A program made the position numbers and the translations under genes. The notes beneath the pieces were generated by a model. It was not told the DNA's origin and ran no database searches. It saw only the letters and a program-made list of their open reading frames with translations. A DNA stretch of 64,000 bases from DATARR01 sp034666985 (GTDB lineage: Bacteria; Acidobacteriota; Thermoanaerobaculia; Multivoradales; UBA5704): positions 50,574 through 114,573 of the forward strand of contig JAXDKS010000016.1 of the NCBI GenBank assembly GCA_034666985.1. The letters run 5' to 3'. Numbering within the stretch: the stretch's first letter is position 1; every line of letters begins with the position of its first letter. This document shows, in pieces, positions 17,020-25,994 of this stretch.

Positions 17020-18435
17020 TTGAGCGCAAAGGACAAGAGCGGGGCTCCCGGCGCCCCGGTGCCCCTTTCGGCGATCGACCATGCGTGGCTGCGCATGGAC
17101 GAGCCCACCAACCTGATGATCATCAACGGCGTCCTGGTGCTCGGGGCGCCGGTGGCCCGCGAGCGCATCCGGCGCATCCTCGAGCAGCGGCTGCTGCCCA
17201 TCCCCCGTTTCCGCCAGCGGATCGTGATGCAGGGCGGCGATCCCTTCTGGGAGGAGGTCCCGGCGGTGGATCTCGACGCCCATCTCGTGGAGGTGACTCT
17301 CCCCGGGACCGGAGGCGACGCGGAGCTGCGCGAGCTCGTCAGCGAGCAGATGGGCGAGCCGCTCGACCTCGCGAAGCCGCTATGGGGCTTCCGCCTGGTG
17401 CAGAACTACAGGGGCGGCTCGGCGATCTTCGCCCGTCTCCACCACTGCATCGGCGACGGCATGGCCCTCCTCCTCGTGCTGCTGTCGCTCACGGATATCG
17501 AAGCCAGGCCGCCCGTAGAAGCGGACGAGCCGGAGGTGGACGCGCTGGGCAACCCCTTCCTCGGACTGCTCCGCGATCCACCACGGGGCATCGAGGCGGA
17601 GAAGGAGCTGATCGGCCGGATCATGCCGGAGGGCCTCCGCCTGCTCGAGACCTCGGCCGAGGCGTTCAAGTCGATGGGGATGCTGACCACGGGCGTGGCC
17701 TCGACCGGCGCCTTCGGCCGCCTGGTGCTGCGGCCTTCAGATCCCAAGACGGTCTTCAAGGGGCCGCTCGGCATCCCCAAGAAGGTCGCCTGGTCGGACA
17801 AGATCCCCGTGGAGGAGGTGCGGGAGATCGGCAAGGCCCTGGGGGGAACGCTCAACGACGTCCTCCTGTCGGCCATGACCGGCGGGCTGCGGCGCTATCT
17901 GGATCGCAAGGGCGAGAGGGGGGAGGGGATCAACTTCCGCGCCGCCATGCCGGTGAACCTGCGGCCGCTCGCCCGGATGGCCGAGCTCGGCAATCAGTTC
18001 GGCCTCGTCTTCCTGTCGCTGCCGGTGGGGGCGAAGAACGCCCTGGAGCGGCTGAAGGAGCTGCGGCGGCGGTCCCTGGCCCTCAAGCGCTCGGCCGAGC
18101 CGGTGGTGGTCTACGCCATCCTCAAGCTGCTGGGGGTGGTGCCGCTGGCGGTGCAGAGGATGGTGGTGTCGATCTTCGCCTCCAAGACCACGGCGGTGAT
18201 GACCAACGTCCCGGGCCCTCGCGAGACCCTCTATCTGGCCGGCAAGCCGATCGAGGAGATCTTCTTCTGGGTGCCCCAGTCCGGGCGGGTGGGGCTGGGC
18301 ATCAGCATCTTCAGCTACGCCGGCCACGTGCGTATGGGGGTGGGCACGGACGCCGGCCTCGTCCCCGACCCCGAGGCCCTGGTCGTGGGATTCCATGAGG
18401 AGTACGCGGAGCTGCGGCGGCTGGCGGGGAAGTGA
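17020..18435 (+). CDS. Wax ester synthase/diacylglycerol acyltransferase (WS/DGAT)
   Basis: 471 residues from the TTG at 17020, which follows GAGAGG by about 9 bp; the open frame upstream lacks family sequence. The N-terminal PLSAIDHAWLRMDEPTN matches the family start. The catalytic HHxxxDG motif is present as HHCIGDG at about 140-146. The C-terminal half contains NDVLLSAMTGGLR and the family motif TNVPGPRETLYLAG. These enzymes esterify fatty alcohol or diacylglycerol with acyl-CoA at the membrane to form storage lipid. The gene is monocistronic. Confidence 0.92.
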   Translation: MSAKDKSGAPGAPVPLSAIDHAWLRMDEPTNLMIINGVLVLGAPVARERIRRILEQRLLPIPRFRQRIVMQGGDPFWEEVPAVDLDAHLVEVTLPGTGGDAELRELVSEQMGEPLDLAKPLWGFRLVQNYRGGSAIFARLHHCIGDGMALLLVLLSLTDIEARPPVEADEPEVDALGNPFLGLLRDPPRGIEAEKELIGRIMPEGLRLLETSAEAFKSMGMLTTGVASTGAFGRLVLRPSDPKTVFKGPLGIPKKVAWSDKIPVEEVREIGKALGGTLNDVLLSAMTGGLRRYLDRKGERGEGINFRAAMPVNLRPLARMAELGNQFGLVFLSLPVGAKNALERLKELRRRSLALKRSAEPVVVYAILKLLGVVPLAVQRMVVSIFASKTTAVMTNVPGPRETLYLAGKPIEEIFFWVPQSGRVGLGISIFSYAGHVRMGVGTDAGLVPDPEALVVGFHEEYAELRRLAGK

Positions 18436-18496
18436 GGGCCCGGGAGCGCTTCGGTGATAGACTTCCAGGTCTAGACCTGACCCAGGAAGCTATCGT

Positions 18497-21400
18497 TTGA
18501 TCGGCGGCACCATCTCCCGCTACAAGGTTCTTGAACGCCTCGGCGGCGGAGGTGCGGGTGTCGTATACAAAGCCGAGGACACCCGGCTGGAGCGGCTGGT
18601 CGCCCTCAAGTTCCTCTCCTCCTACCGCGCCGGCAACGAGGCGGACAAGCGCCGGTTCCTGCGCGAGGCCCGGGTCTCCTCGGCCCTCGACCACCCCAAC
18701 ATCTGCACCGTCTACGAGGTGGACGAGACCGAGGACGGCCGGCTGTTCATCGCCATGGCCCTCTGCGACGGCGAGACGCTCAAGCGCCGCATCGAGCGCG
18801 GGCCCCTGCCGCTGGCCGAGGCGCTCGACGTCGCCGCCCAGATCGCCGCCGGCCTGGCCGTGGCCCACGCCAGGGGGATCGTCCACCGCGATGTCAAGCC
18901 GGCCAACGTCATCGTGGCCCCCGACGGCCGGGTGAAGATCGTCGACTTCGGCATCGCCAAGCTCTCCGACCAGTCCCGCCTCACCCGCGACGGCACGGCC
19001 GTGGGCACGGCCGGATACATGGCGCCGGAGCAGGTCCGCGGCGACGCCGTCGATTCCCGCACCGACGTCTGGGCGCTGGGGATCGTGCTCTACGAGATGG
19101 TCACCGGCCATTCGCCCTTCCCGGCCGAGACGGATCACGACCGCATCCGGGGGATTCTCACCCGCGATCCCGAGCCCCTGACCGTCCTGCGCCCCGGCGT
19201 GCCGCCCAGCGTCGAGCGGATCGTGGCCCGCACCCTCGCCAAGCGGCCGGAGGACCGCTATCCGCGCATGGAGGAGCTGCGGGCCGACCTGCTGCGGGCT
19301 GCCGAGAGCCTGGGGCTGCCCAGCTTGCAGGACGCCGGCTTCGACCCCACGATCCGCGACATCCCCTCGAGCTTCTCGCGGCCGCGCACCACCACGGAGG
19401 ACACCGGCCACAGCCTGGCCGGGCAGATCGTGGCCCACTACCGCGTGGTGGAGCTGGTGGGTGGCGGAGGCATGGGGGTGGTCTACAGGTCCGAGGACCT
19501 GCGCCTCAACCGCACGGTGGCCCTGAAGTTCCTCCCTCCCGAGCTGACCCGCGATCCGGAGGCCAAGGCCCGCTTCCTCCAGGAGGCGCGGTCCGCCTCG
19601 GTGCTCGACCACCCCAACATCTGCACCATCCACGAGGTGGGGGAGACGGCTGACGGCCGGCTCTATCTCGCCATGCCCTGCTACGACGGCGAGACCCTGC
19701 GCAAGCGCATCGAGCGCGGGCCGCTGCCCATCGACGAGGCCACCGACATCGCGCAGCAGATCGCCCGTGGTCTCTCCAAGGCCCACCGCCATGGCATCAT
19801 CCACCGCGACATCAAGCCGGCCAACCTCATGGTGACCAGCGACGGGGTGGTGAAGATCCTCGACTTCGGCCTCGCCAAGCTGGCGGGCTCGGCGGCCATC
19901 ACCCGCACCGGCTCGTCGGTGGGCACGCCGGCCTACATGTCTCCGGAGCAGGCGCGCGGCGAGGAGGTGGATCATCGCGCCGACCTCTGGTCGCTGGGCG
20001 TGGTGCTCTACGAGATGGTGGCCGGCCGCCGGCCGTTCCGTGGCGAGCACGAGCAGGCGGTGCTCTTCTCCCTCCTCAACGAGCGCCCCCGGCCGCTGCA
20101 CGAGCTGCGGCCCGACGCACCCCCCGAGCTCGAGCGGATCGTGGACGGCCTGCTGACCAAGGAGCCGGGCGACCGCTACCCCGCGGTGGAGGGCCTCGTA
20201 GGGGATCTGACCGCTCTGCGCAACGAATCGATGACCACCACGGTGCGCACCCACCCGGGAGACTCCCGGCGCCAGGGGCCGCCGGGATGGATGTGGCCCG
20301 CCGTCCTGATCCTGGGGGCGGTCCTGATCGCGGGCGGCGTCTGGCGCTGGACGGGGGGTGGCCGGCGCGCCGCGTCCGGGTCGACGCCGTTGGGCGTGAG
20401 CTTCAATCGCCTGACCGACCTGGAGGGGAGCGAGTCGTTCCCCAGCCTGTCGCCGGACGGCAAGAACCTCCTCTACGTCAAGGCGCACGACGGCCGGCGC
20501 AACGTCTACTTTCAGCCCGTGGGCGGCGGCAACTTCAACGACCTGACGGCGGACTCGCCGGCGGACGACACCCAGCCCGCCTTCTCCCCCGACGGCACCC
20601 AGATCGTGTTTCGCTCCGAGCGCGACGGCGGCGGCCTGTTCCTCATGGGGATCACGGGCGGGGCCGTGCGCCGCCTGACCGATTCCGGCTTCAACCCGGC
20701 CTGGTCGCCCGACGCCACGAAGATCGCCTTCGCCGTCGAAGGGGTCGCGGGCCCCTTGCAGCGCCGGCTCTTCAGCTCGATCTCAGTGGTGGATCTCGCC
20801 ACCGCCAGCACGCGGGTGGTGGCCCAGGAGGACGCCGTACAGCCGAGCTGGTCTCCCCACGGCCAGCGCATCGCCTACTGGGGAGTGCCCGCCGGCACCT
20901 CGCGGCGCATCCTCTACACCATTCCGGCCGGAGGCGGCACACCGAAGCCGGTGATCAGCGACGGCCACGTCAACTGGAACCCCGTCTGGTCGGCCGATGG
21001 GCACCTCTACTACGTCTCCGACCGCAGCGGCAGCATGAACGTCTGGCGGTTGCCGATCGACGAGAGCACGGGCGAGCCGCAGGGAGAGCCGGAGGCGGTC
21101 ACCTCCTCCTCCCAATCCCTGGGCCTGCTCAGTCTCTCGGGCCGGACGATCGCCTACGCCACCGATGAGGGGAAATCGAACCTCGAGCGCTGGGTCCTCG
21201 ATCCGGCCACCTTCAAGGTAGCCGACAAACCGCTCCCCGTGACGCAGGGCTCGCGCTCGGTGCGCTCCGCAGCCGTCTCAGCCGACGGCCAGTGGATCGC
21301 CTTCGACACCTCCTCCCCCCAGGAGGACCTCTATCTCGTGCGGCCGGACGGCACGGGTCAGCGCCAACTCACCACGGATGCGGCGAAGGACCGCCTCCCT

Positions 21401-22039
21401 CAGTGGTTCCCTGGAGGCTCGCGCCTCCTCTTCTACTCGGACCGCGGCGGCAGCTACGGTGCCTGGACGATCGATTCCGATGGCCGGGGCCTCCAGCACC
21501 TCCCGGGGCGCGTCGGCGAATCGCTCACCAATCCCATCCCGTCGCCGGCCGGCCGGGAGGTCGTCGCCAGCCTGGGCTCCAAGGGCGCGGCCCTCCTGGA
21601 CCTCGATCCCGCCGCGGGTGGCAGCCTGCGCAAGCTCCCCCCGCCCGAGGGCGGGAAGGAGCTCTTCGCCCCTCACGCCTGGTCTCCGGACGGCCAGTCC
21701 CTGGCGGGCACGCTGGAGCAGGCGGATGAATCGGCGATCCCCGGCGTCGTCGTCTACTCCTTCGCAAGGAGCCGCTACGAACGCCTGACCGCCGCCGGCT
21801 CCCAGCCGATCTGGCTCCATGACAATCGCACCCTGCTCTATCTCCAGGATGGCAAGATCTTCCGCGTCAGCCTGGACGACCGGACTCCCCATCTCGTCCT
21901 CGCGCCACCGCCGAATTCAGCCTTCAAGTCCCTGGCGCTGTCACCCGACGACCGCATCCTCTACGCGGTGCGGGCGACCGACGAAGGGGACATCTGGATG
22001 CTGACCCTCAAGGACTCTCCGGGCTCGTCCGGGCAGTAG
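18497..22039 (+). CDS. Membrane Ser/Thr kinase with two kinase domains and a TolB-like propeller
   Basis: 1180 residues from TTG at 18497 (AGGAAG upstream). Kinase 1: glycine loop GGGGAGVVYKAED near 16, Lys38, HRDVKPAN (130-137), DFGIAK (151-156). Kinase 2, about 310-570: GGGGMGVVYRSED, VALKFL, HRDIKPAN, DFGLAK. Both keep all catalytic residues. A single membrane helix (about 596-616; WPAVLILGAVLIAGGVW) leads to an outer part with PD40/WD-type repeats (SPDGKNLLY, SPDGTQIVF and others) to the C-terminus. The usual family member has only one kinase domain. It probably senses an extracytoplasmic ligand. Confidence 0.93.
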   Translation: MIGGTISRYKVLERLGGGGAGVVYKAEDTRLERLVALKFLSSYRAGNEADKRRFLREARVSSALDHPNICTVYEVDETEDGRLFIAMALCDGETLKRRIERGPLPLAEALDVAAQIAAGLAVAHARGIVHRDVKPANVIVAPDGRVKIVDFGIAKLSDQSRLTRDGTAVGTAGYMAPEQVRGDAVDSRTDVWALGIVLYEMVTGHSPFPAETDHDRIRGILTRDPEPLTVLRPGVPPSVERIVARTLAKRPEDRYPRMEELRADLLRAAESLGLPSLQDAGFDPTIRDIPSSFSRPRTTTEDTGHSLAGQIVAHYRVVELVGGGGMGVVYRSEDLRLNRTVALKFLPPELTRDPEAKARFLQEARSASVLDHPNICTIHEVGETADGRLYLAMPCYDGETLRKRIERGPLPIDEATDIAQQIARGLSKAHRHGIIHRDIKPANLMVTSDGVVKILDFGLAKLAGSAAITRTGSSVGTPAYMSPEQARGEEVDHRADLWSLGVVLYEMVAGRRPFRGEHEQAVLFSLLNERPRPLHELRPDAPPELERIVDGLLTKEPGDRYPAVEGLVGDLTALRNESMTTTVRTHPGDSRRQGPPGWMWPAVLILGAVLIAGGVWRWTGGGRRAASGSTPLGVSFNRLTDLEGSESFPSLSPDGKNLLYVKAHDGRRNVYFQPVGGGNFNDLTADSPADDTQPAFSPDGTQIVFRSERDGGGLFLMGITGGAVRRLTDSGFNPAWSPDATKIAFAVEGVAGPLQRRLFSSISVVDLATASTRVVAQEDAVQPSWSPHGQRIAYWGVPAGTSRRILYTIPAGGGTPKPVISDGHVNWNPVWSADGHLYYVSDRSGSMNVWRLPIDESTGEPQGEPEAVTSSSQSLGLLSLSGRTIAYATDEGKSNLERWVLDPATFKVADKPLPVTQGSRSVRSAAVSADGQWIAFDTSSPQEDLYLVRPDGTGQRQLTTDAAKDRLPQWFPGGSRLLFYSDRGGSYGAWTIDSDGRGLQHLPGRVGESLTNPIPSPAGREVVASLGSKGAALLDLDPAAGGSLRKLPPPEGGKELFAPHAWSPDGQSLAGTLEQADESAIPGVVVYSFARSRYERLTAAGSQPIWLHDNRTLLYLQDGKIFRVSLDDRTPHLVLAPPPNSAFKSLALSPDDRILYAVRATDEGDIWMLTLKDSPGSSGQ

Positions 22040-22153
22040 GAAGCTGCGGCAGTCCTCGCCGTTTCTGTTAGAATCGGATTTTATCGCTTCCAATGGATTT
22101 CAGCCCGGCCGCGCGGTTCGCGGCCAGACGGGGCAATGCCCCAGGAGGAGAGG

Positions 22154-22393
22154 ATGAGCTTCAAAGCCAGGGAGATCATGATCGACGTCCTTCCCGCCGC
22201 CCGACCCTTCCGTCCCGGAGCTCCAGGCTTCGCCCTCTGCGGCGAGGCGACGCGCAACGAAGAGGAGGTGGACAAGGAATGCGGCGAGGCCACCCGCGCG
22301 CCCGGCGGAGACCCCACGTCGAGCCGCGAGGCGGATCTCACCCTGTTGACGCGACAGCTCCGCCAGGTGATGTCCGTGGAGCAGACCGCATAG
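22154..22393 (+). CDS. Small protein with paired CGEATR motif (RiPP-precursor-like)
   Basis: 79 residues from ATG at 22154, with a strong GGAGGAGAGG ribosome site. It opens MSFKAREIMIDVLPAARPF, a leader-like, partly helical stretch, and then contains LCGEATRNEEEVDKECGEATR with two Cys in a repeated CGEATR, followed by a charged tail. There is no signal peptide. I do not recognise a family; the shape recalls peptide precursors, but no modification enzyme lies nearby. It is followed by a hairpin and then a secreted protein gene. Confidence 0.6.
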   Translation: MSFKAREIMIDVLPAARPFRPGAPGFALCGEATRNEEEVDKECGEATRAPGGDPTSSREADLTLLTRQLRQVMSVEQTA

Positions 22394-22441
22394 CCAGGGG
22401 CTGCCCGGCTCGGGCCTTCCTCCTCAGGCACCTTCGAGGGT

Positions 22442-22467
22442 AGACGCGCCCAGTTCCGGGCGCGTCT
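22442..22467 (+). terminator. GC hairpin between small gene and PHP exoprotein
   Basis: AGACGCGCCC and GGGCGCGTCT pair perfectly (10 bp) around a 6-nt loop. There is no T-run, and it ends 16 bp before the next ATG, so it may attenuate transcription or sit in the leader rather than terminate it. Confidence 0.5.
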
Positions 22468-22483
22468 CCTCGGAGGAGATGCG

Positions 22484-24814
22484 ATGCTCTATCGATCCTG
22501 GCTCTCAGGACGTCTCGTAGTCTGCATTCTGATCGGGCTCCTCGCCGTGCCGGCGGCGGCCCTGGCTGAGGTAACCGAGTACGACGACTGCGATGCCCAG
22601 TTCATCGCCTTCCTGGGCTCCGACGCCTATCAGTTCTCGCCCCGGCTGCCGGGCGAGCTCGGGACTGTGCGTCTCTACACGGTTCTGTCCTATCAGCGGG
22701 CGGCGGCGGAGAAGGACTTCGGCCAGGCGTTCTGGCGGCTGGAGATCCATGGCCCCGCAGGCCCCGGCGAGCGGCTGGTGCGCGCCGTGGAGGGGAGCGT
22801 GCGGATCGAGTCGGAGGGCCAGGCGGTCGCCGACTTCTTTTGGAACGGCCGCGACGAGCAGGGCCGGCAGGTGAAGGCCGGCAAATACCGCTACACCTTC
22901 CTCGGCCGCTTCCTGCCGGACCGGCTGGCCGGGGAGGCGGCCTCCGGGTATGACGGGCTCGCCGGCCGGCCCGGAGTCGCCGAGGCCCACGCCTCGGCTT
23001 TCGAGGTGATCGTCGACCCCCGCCTCACCGCCGACCAGGCCTCCCGCCTGCGCCAGAGCAAAGCCCTGGGCTCCTGCCAGGTGCAACAGAACACGCCCAT
23101 CGAAGCCGGCTTCGGCTACAACTTCTACTACGGCTCCACCCACAGCCACTCCAACTGGTCGGATGGCGGTCAGCCCACGACGTCGTGCGCGTCCGGCAAC
23201 GCCAACGGCAGCGGCACCTTCGATCCCACGGCCGTCTACAACTTCGCCCGCAATTCGGCCGGCCTCGACTACTGGGTGATCAACGAGCACAACCACCTCA
23301 TCCAGGACGCGCTCGCCACCAACAACCCGCCCGTCACCGAGGCCAAGGTGAAGCAGCGTTATGCCGCCGGCCTCGCCGCGGCCAACACCGCCACCGTCAA
23401 CGGCACTTTCGTGGCCCTCTACGGCATGGAGTGGGGCGTCCTCACCAATCCCGACCAGGGGCACGTCACCCTGCTGGAGACGCCGAAGCTCTTCGGCTGG
23501 GAGACCTGCACCACCTGCAACGGTCCGAGCGCGGAGTGCACGCCCGGGAGCAACTGCTACTTCGACATCTTTACTCCCAAACGGACCGGCTACCTGACGA
23601 TGTACAAGCGGTCGGTGGAGAACCCGTCGGCGGCCGGGGCGCTCGGCATCCTCTGCCACCCTTCCGCGGGCCAGTTCGACAACTTCGCTTTCAACGCCGA
23701 CGCCGATCAGGCCCTTCAGGGCATCGCCGTGCGCAGCGGCGTGGCCTTCAACACCGCGACCAACTGCGCCGACGCCAACGTGGCCTCCACCGACTACGCG
23801 CCCCTCTGGCGGGATGCCCTGAACCGGGGATTCCATCTCGGGCCGGTGGCCGACCACGACGCCCACTGCAACAACTTCGGCGTCGGCATCCCCAACCGTA
23901 CGGTCTACCTGCTGCCCAACGGCGCCTCGCCCGCGCTCACCAAGCTGGCCATCCTCCAGGCCCACAAGGCGCGGCACTTCTTCGCCACCGAGGATTCCAA
24001 CGCCCAACTCGTCTTCGCCACCACCACCGGCGCCCACATCATGGGCGACGTCTTCAGCGTCACCGGCTCGGCCAGCCTGCGGGCGGCCGTCTACGATCCG
24101 GGCAGTGAGGCCGTGTCCTCCCTGGAGATCTGGCGCGGCCAGATCGGCGGCGGCATCCCCGCGGCGCCGTACCGCTCGGTCGCCAATCAGTCGACGCTCA
24201 CGTTCACCGAGACGCTGTCGGCCGGCACCTTTTATTACTATGTCCACGCCGTGCAGGCCGACGGCCACGACCTCTGGTCGGCGCCGATGTGGATCACCTA
24301 CGGCCCGGGCGGGGGCGGCGGGACCAGCGTCGACGTCTCGGGTTGGAAGCTCTCCCAGCTCAACGCCACCTTCAACTACACGATCCCCGCCGGCACGGTG
24401 ATCCCCGCCAGCGGCTATCTGATCGTCGGGCGCAACGCCACCAAGAGCGCCTTCGAGACCTTCTGGCGCGGCGGCACGCCACTGCCGGCCGGCGTGGTCT
24501 ATCTGAGCTCGGGGGACGTCATGCCGGTGATCAACGGCAGTGAGACCTACGACCTCTTCAATGCGGCCGGCACGAAGATCGACGGCCGCACGATCGCGAT
24601 GGGAGCCTCGGCGGGCAGCTCCGTGCAACGCAAGGATCCCTGCCTGGCGGCGTCGACCGCCGCGAGTTGGACGGTCGTCTCCGCCTCATCGGCCACGCCG
24701 GGCAGCGGCGCCGGCGCCGGCTGCGCCAAGGGCGTCGTCATCAACGAATTCTCCGACGCCCTGGGCACCAACAACTTCGTCTACGAGTTCATCGAGCTCC
24801 ACAACGACCAGTAG
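22484..24814 (+). CDS. Exported PHP-type (CehA/McbA-like) metallohydrolase with lamin-tail domain
   Basis: 776 residues with a signal peptide (about 1-29). Residues 30-150 form a FlgD-Ig-like strand region (FFWNGRDEQGRQVKAGKYRYTF). A PHP-type hydrolase follows with YGSTHSHSNWSDG, VINEHNHLIQD, ILCHPSAGQF and VADHDAHC as metal ligands. From about 610 comes the latter half of a lamin-tail domain (VDVSGWKLSQLN...IPASGYLIVGRN). The protein then ends in VVINEFSDALGTNNFVYEFIE, which is the start of such a domain. It is probably an extracellular hydrolase of phosphoesters or related bonds; the substrate is unknown. Confidence 0.8.
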   Translation: MLYRSWLSGRLVVCILIGLLAVPAAALAEVTEYDDCDAQFIAFLGSDAYQFSPRLPGELGTVRLYTVLSYQRAAAEKDFGQAFWRLEIHGPAGPGERLVRAVEGSVRIESEGQAVADFFWNGRDEQGRQVKAGKYRYTFLGRFLPDRLAGEAASGYDGLAGRPGVAEAHASAFEVIVDPRLTADQASRLRQSKALGSCQVQQNTPIEAGFGYNFYYGSTHSHSNWSDGGQPTTSCASGNANGSGTFDPTAVYNFARNSAGLDYWVINEHNHLIQDALATNNPPVTEAKVKQRYAAGLAAANTATVNGTFVALYGMEWGVLTNPDQGHVTLLETPKLFGWETCTTCNGPSAECTPGSNCYFDIFTPKRTGYLTMYKRSVENPSAAGALGILCHPSAGQFDNFAFNADADQALQGIAVRSGVAFNTATNCADANVASTDYAPLWRDALNRGFHLGPVADHDAHCNNFGVGIPNRTVYLLPNGASPALTKLAILQAHKARHFFATEDSNAQLVFATTTGAHIMGDVFSVTGSASLRAAVYDPGSEAVSSLEIWRGQIGGGIPAAPYRSVANQSTLTFTETLSAGTFYYYVHAVQADGHDLWSAPMWITYGPGGGGGTSVDVSGWKLSQLNATFNYTIPAGTVIPASGYLIVGRNATKSAFETFWRGGTPLPAGVVYLSSGDVMPVINGSETYDLFNAAGTKIDGRTIAMGASAGSSVQRKDPCLAASTAASWTVVSASSATPGSGAGAGCAKGVVINEFSDALGTNNFVYEFIELHNDQ

Positions 24815-24826
24815 GTGAGGGAAATC

Positions 24827-24844
24827 TTGGCACATCTCTTGCGA
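24827..24844 (+). promoter_or_regulatory. Sigma-54-type promoter (-24/-12)
   Basis: TTGGCAC, five bases, then TTGC: GG at 24829-24830 and GC at 24841-24842 with exactly 10 bp between them, the canonical sigma-54 spacing. It sits 75 bp before the ATG of the envelope-stress operon. An inverted repeat GACCTG/CAGGTC (24869-24889) lies in the predicted leader. Confidence 0.7.
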
Positions 24845-24917
24845 GGTCTTCTGAATCGAACACGGGTGACCTGAGCCCCCCACAGGTCCGGTCAGACTTC
24901 GAAAGGAGAGTTTCCTC

Positions 24918-25568
24918 ATGGCGAATCGAGAAGACCTCGGCGGCGGCAGTCCCACGGCCGCCAAACCTGACACCAGCGATCTCAAGCAGAAGGCCTCCGG
25001 CGCCTTGGACGATGCCAAGGAGCAGGCCAAGAACCTCGCCTCGCAGGCGAAGGACGAGACGGTGAAGGCCGCGTCTCAGGCGCGCGATCAGGTGAGCCAG
25101 TTGGTGGCCCAGCGCAAGGATCAGACGGCCGAGAAGCTGGGCGGCCTCGCGGGCGCCCTGCGCGACACCGCCCACAAGCTCCAGGAGCAGGACGGAGAAG
25201 GCTTCGGCCGTTACGCGGACCGCGCCGCCGAGCAGGTGGAGCGGCTGTCCACCTACCTGAAGGACCACGACCTGCAGGGCTTCGTGCGCGACACGGAGAC
25301 CTTCGCGCGCCGGCGCCCCGACCTCTTCCTGGGCGGCACCTTCCTGGCCGGCCTCGCGCTGGCGCGCTTCCTCAAGAGCTCGGCCCCGGAGGGACCCGGC
25401 AGCAACCGGCGGCCCTACCAGCAGCCGGCCGTCGGTACCCGCGGTGCCGATTACCAGCGGCAGCAGAGCCAGCAGCGCTCCTCCTGGGCCCCGGAGCGGC
25501 GCAACCCTGACGAAGCCTTCACCCCCGGTACCGGTGCCACGGCCTACAACTCGCCGCTGGGAGGTTGA
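24918..25568 (+). CDS. LEA-like amphipathic protein
   Basis: 216 residues; AAGGAGAG ribosome site. Residues 20-120 are Ala/Lys/Asp/Gln-rich amphipathic helix with 11-mer-like periodicity (KQKASGALDDAKEQAKNLAS), as in late-embryogenesis-abundant and apolipoprotein-like proteins. A short hydrophobic segment (LFLGGTFLAGLALARFL, about 137-153) could insert in the membrane. The tail is Gln/Arg/Pro-rich and disordered. It is first in a three-gene operon with a holin-like and a DUF3618 protein, behind a sigma-54-type promoter. Stress protection of the envelope is the likely role. Confidence 0.75.
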   Translation: MANREDLGGGSPTAAKPDTSDLKQKASGALDDAKEQAKNLASQAKDETVKAASQARDQVSQLVAQRKDQTAEKLGGLAGALRDTAHKLQEQDGEGFGRYADRAAEQVERLSTYLKDHDLQGFVRDTETFARRRPDLFLGGTFLAGLALARFLKSSAPEGPGSNRRPYQQPAVGTRGADYQRQQSQQRSSWAPERRNPDEAFTPGTGATAYNSPLGG

Positions 25569-25571
25569 GCC

Positions 25572-25994
25572 ATGGCAGTCTCGAACGTCAAAGAGGAACT
25601 GTCGATCGTCCAGTTGCTGCGTGAGCTGACGACTGCGACCCGCACCCTGCTCAAGCAGGAGGTGGACCTCGCCAAGACCGAGATGACCGAGAAGGCGTCA
25701 CGGGTGGGGGCCAACCTCGGCTCCCTCGCCGTCGGCGGCGCCGTGGCTTTCCTCGGCGCCCTGGCGCTGCTCGCCGCTGTGGTCTACGGCCTGACGTCGA
25801 TCCTCAGCAAGCTCATGTCCCTCGGCGTCGCCGTCTGGCTGGCGCCCCTCATCGTCGGGGCGATCCTCGCTGGCATCGGTTACTCGCTGGTCAAGAAAGC
25901 CCTCGAAACCCTCAAGCGTGAAAGCCTAGCTCCCGAGAAAACCACCCAAAGCTTGCAGGAGAACAAAGAATGGCTGAAAGAGAAGATTTCCTGA
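25572..25994 (+). CDS. Phage holin family/DUF1469 membrane protein
   Basis: 140 residues. An N-terminal helix (VKEELSIVQLLRELTTATRTLLKQEVDLAKTE in outline) precedes two membrane segments (about 53-78 and 90-113), the layout of the putative Actinobacterial-holin-X/DUF1469 family. The gene starts 3 bp after the LEA-like gene and overlaps the DUF3618 gene by 25 bp. These proteins are usually cellular membrane proteins, not phage lysis proteins, and accompany DUF3618 proteins. Confidence 0.85.
   Translation: MAVSNVKEELSIVQLLRELTTATRTLLKQEVDLAKTEMTEKASRVGANLGSLAVGGAVAFLGALALLAAVVYGLTSILSKLMSLGVAVWLAPLIVGAILAGIGYSLVKKALETLKRESLAPEKTTQSLQENKEWLKEKIS

Noticed and set aside
22599..24700. Antisense gene of about 700 codons opposite the PHP exoprotein
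   Set aside because: It has no ribosome site or recognisable domain; composition is typical of a GC-rich shadow frame.
25572..25994. Prophage based on the holin-like gene
   Set aside because: The gene belongs to a cellular DUF1469-type family, and no lysin, capsid, integrase or attachment site is near.
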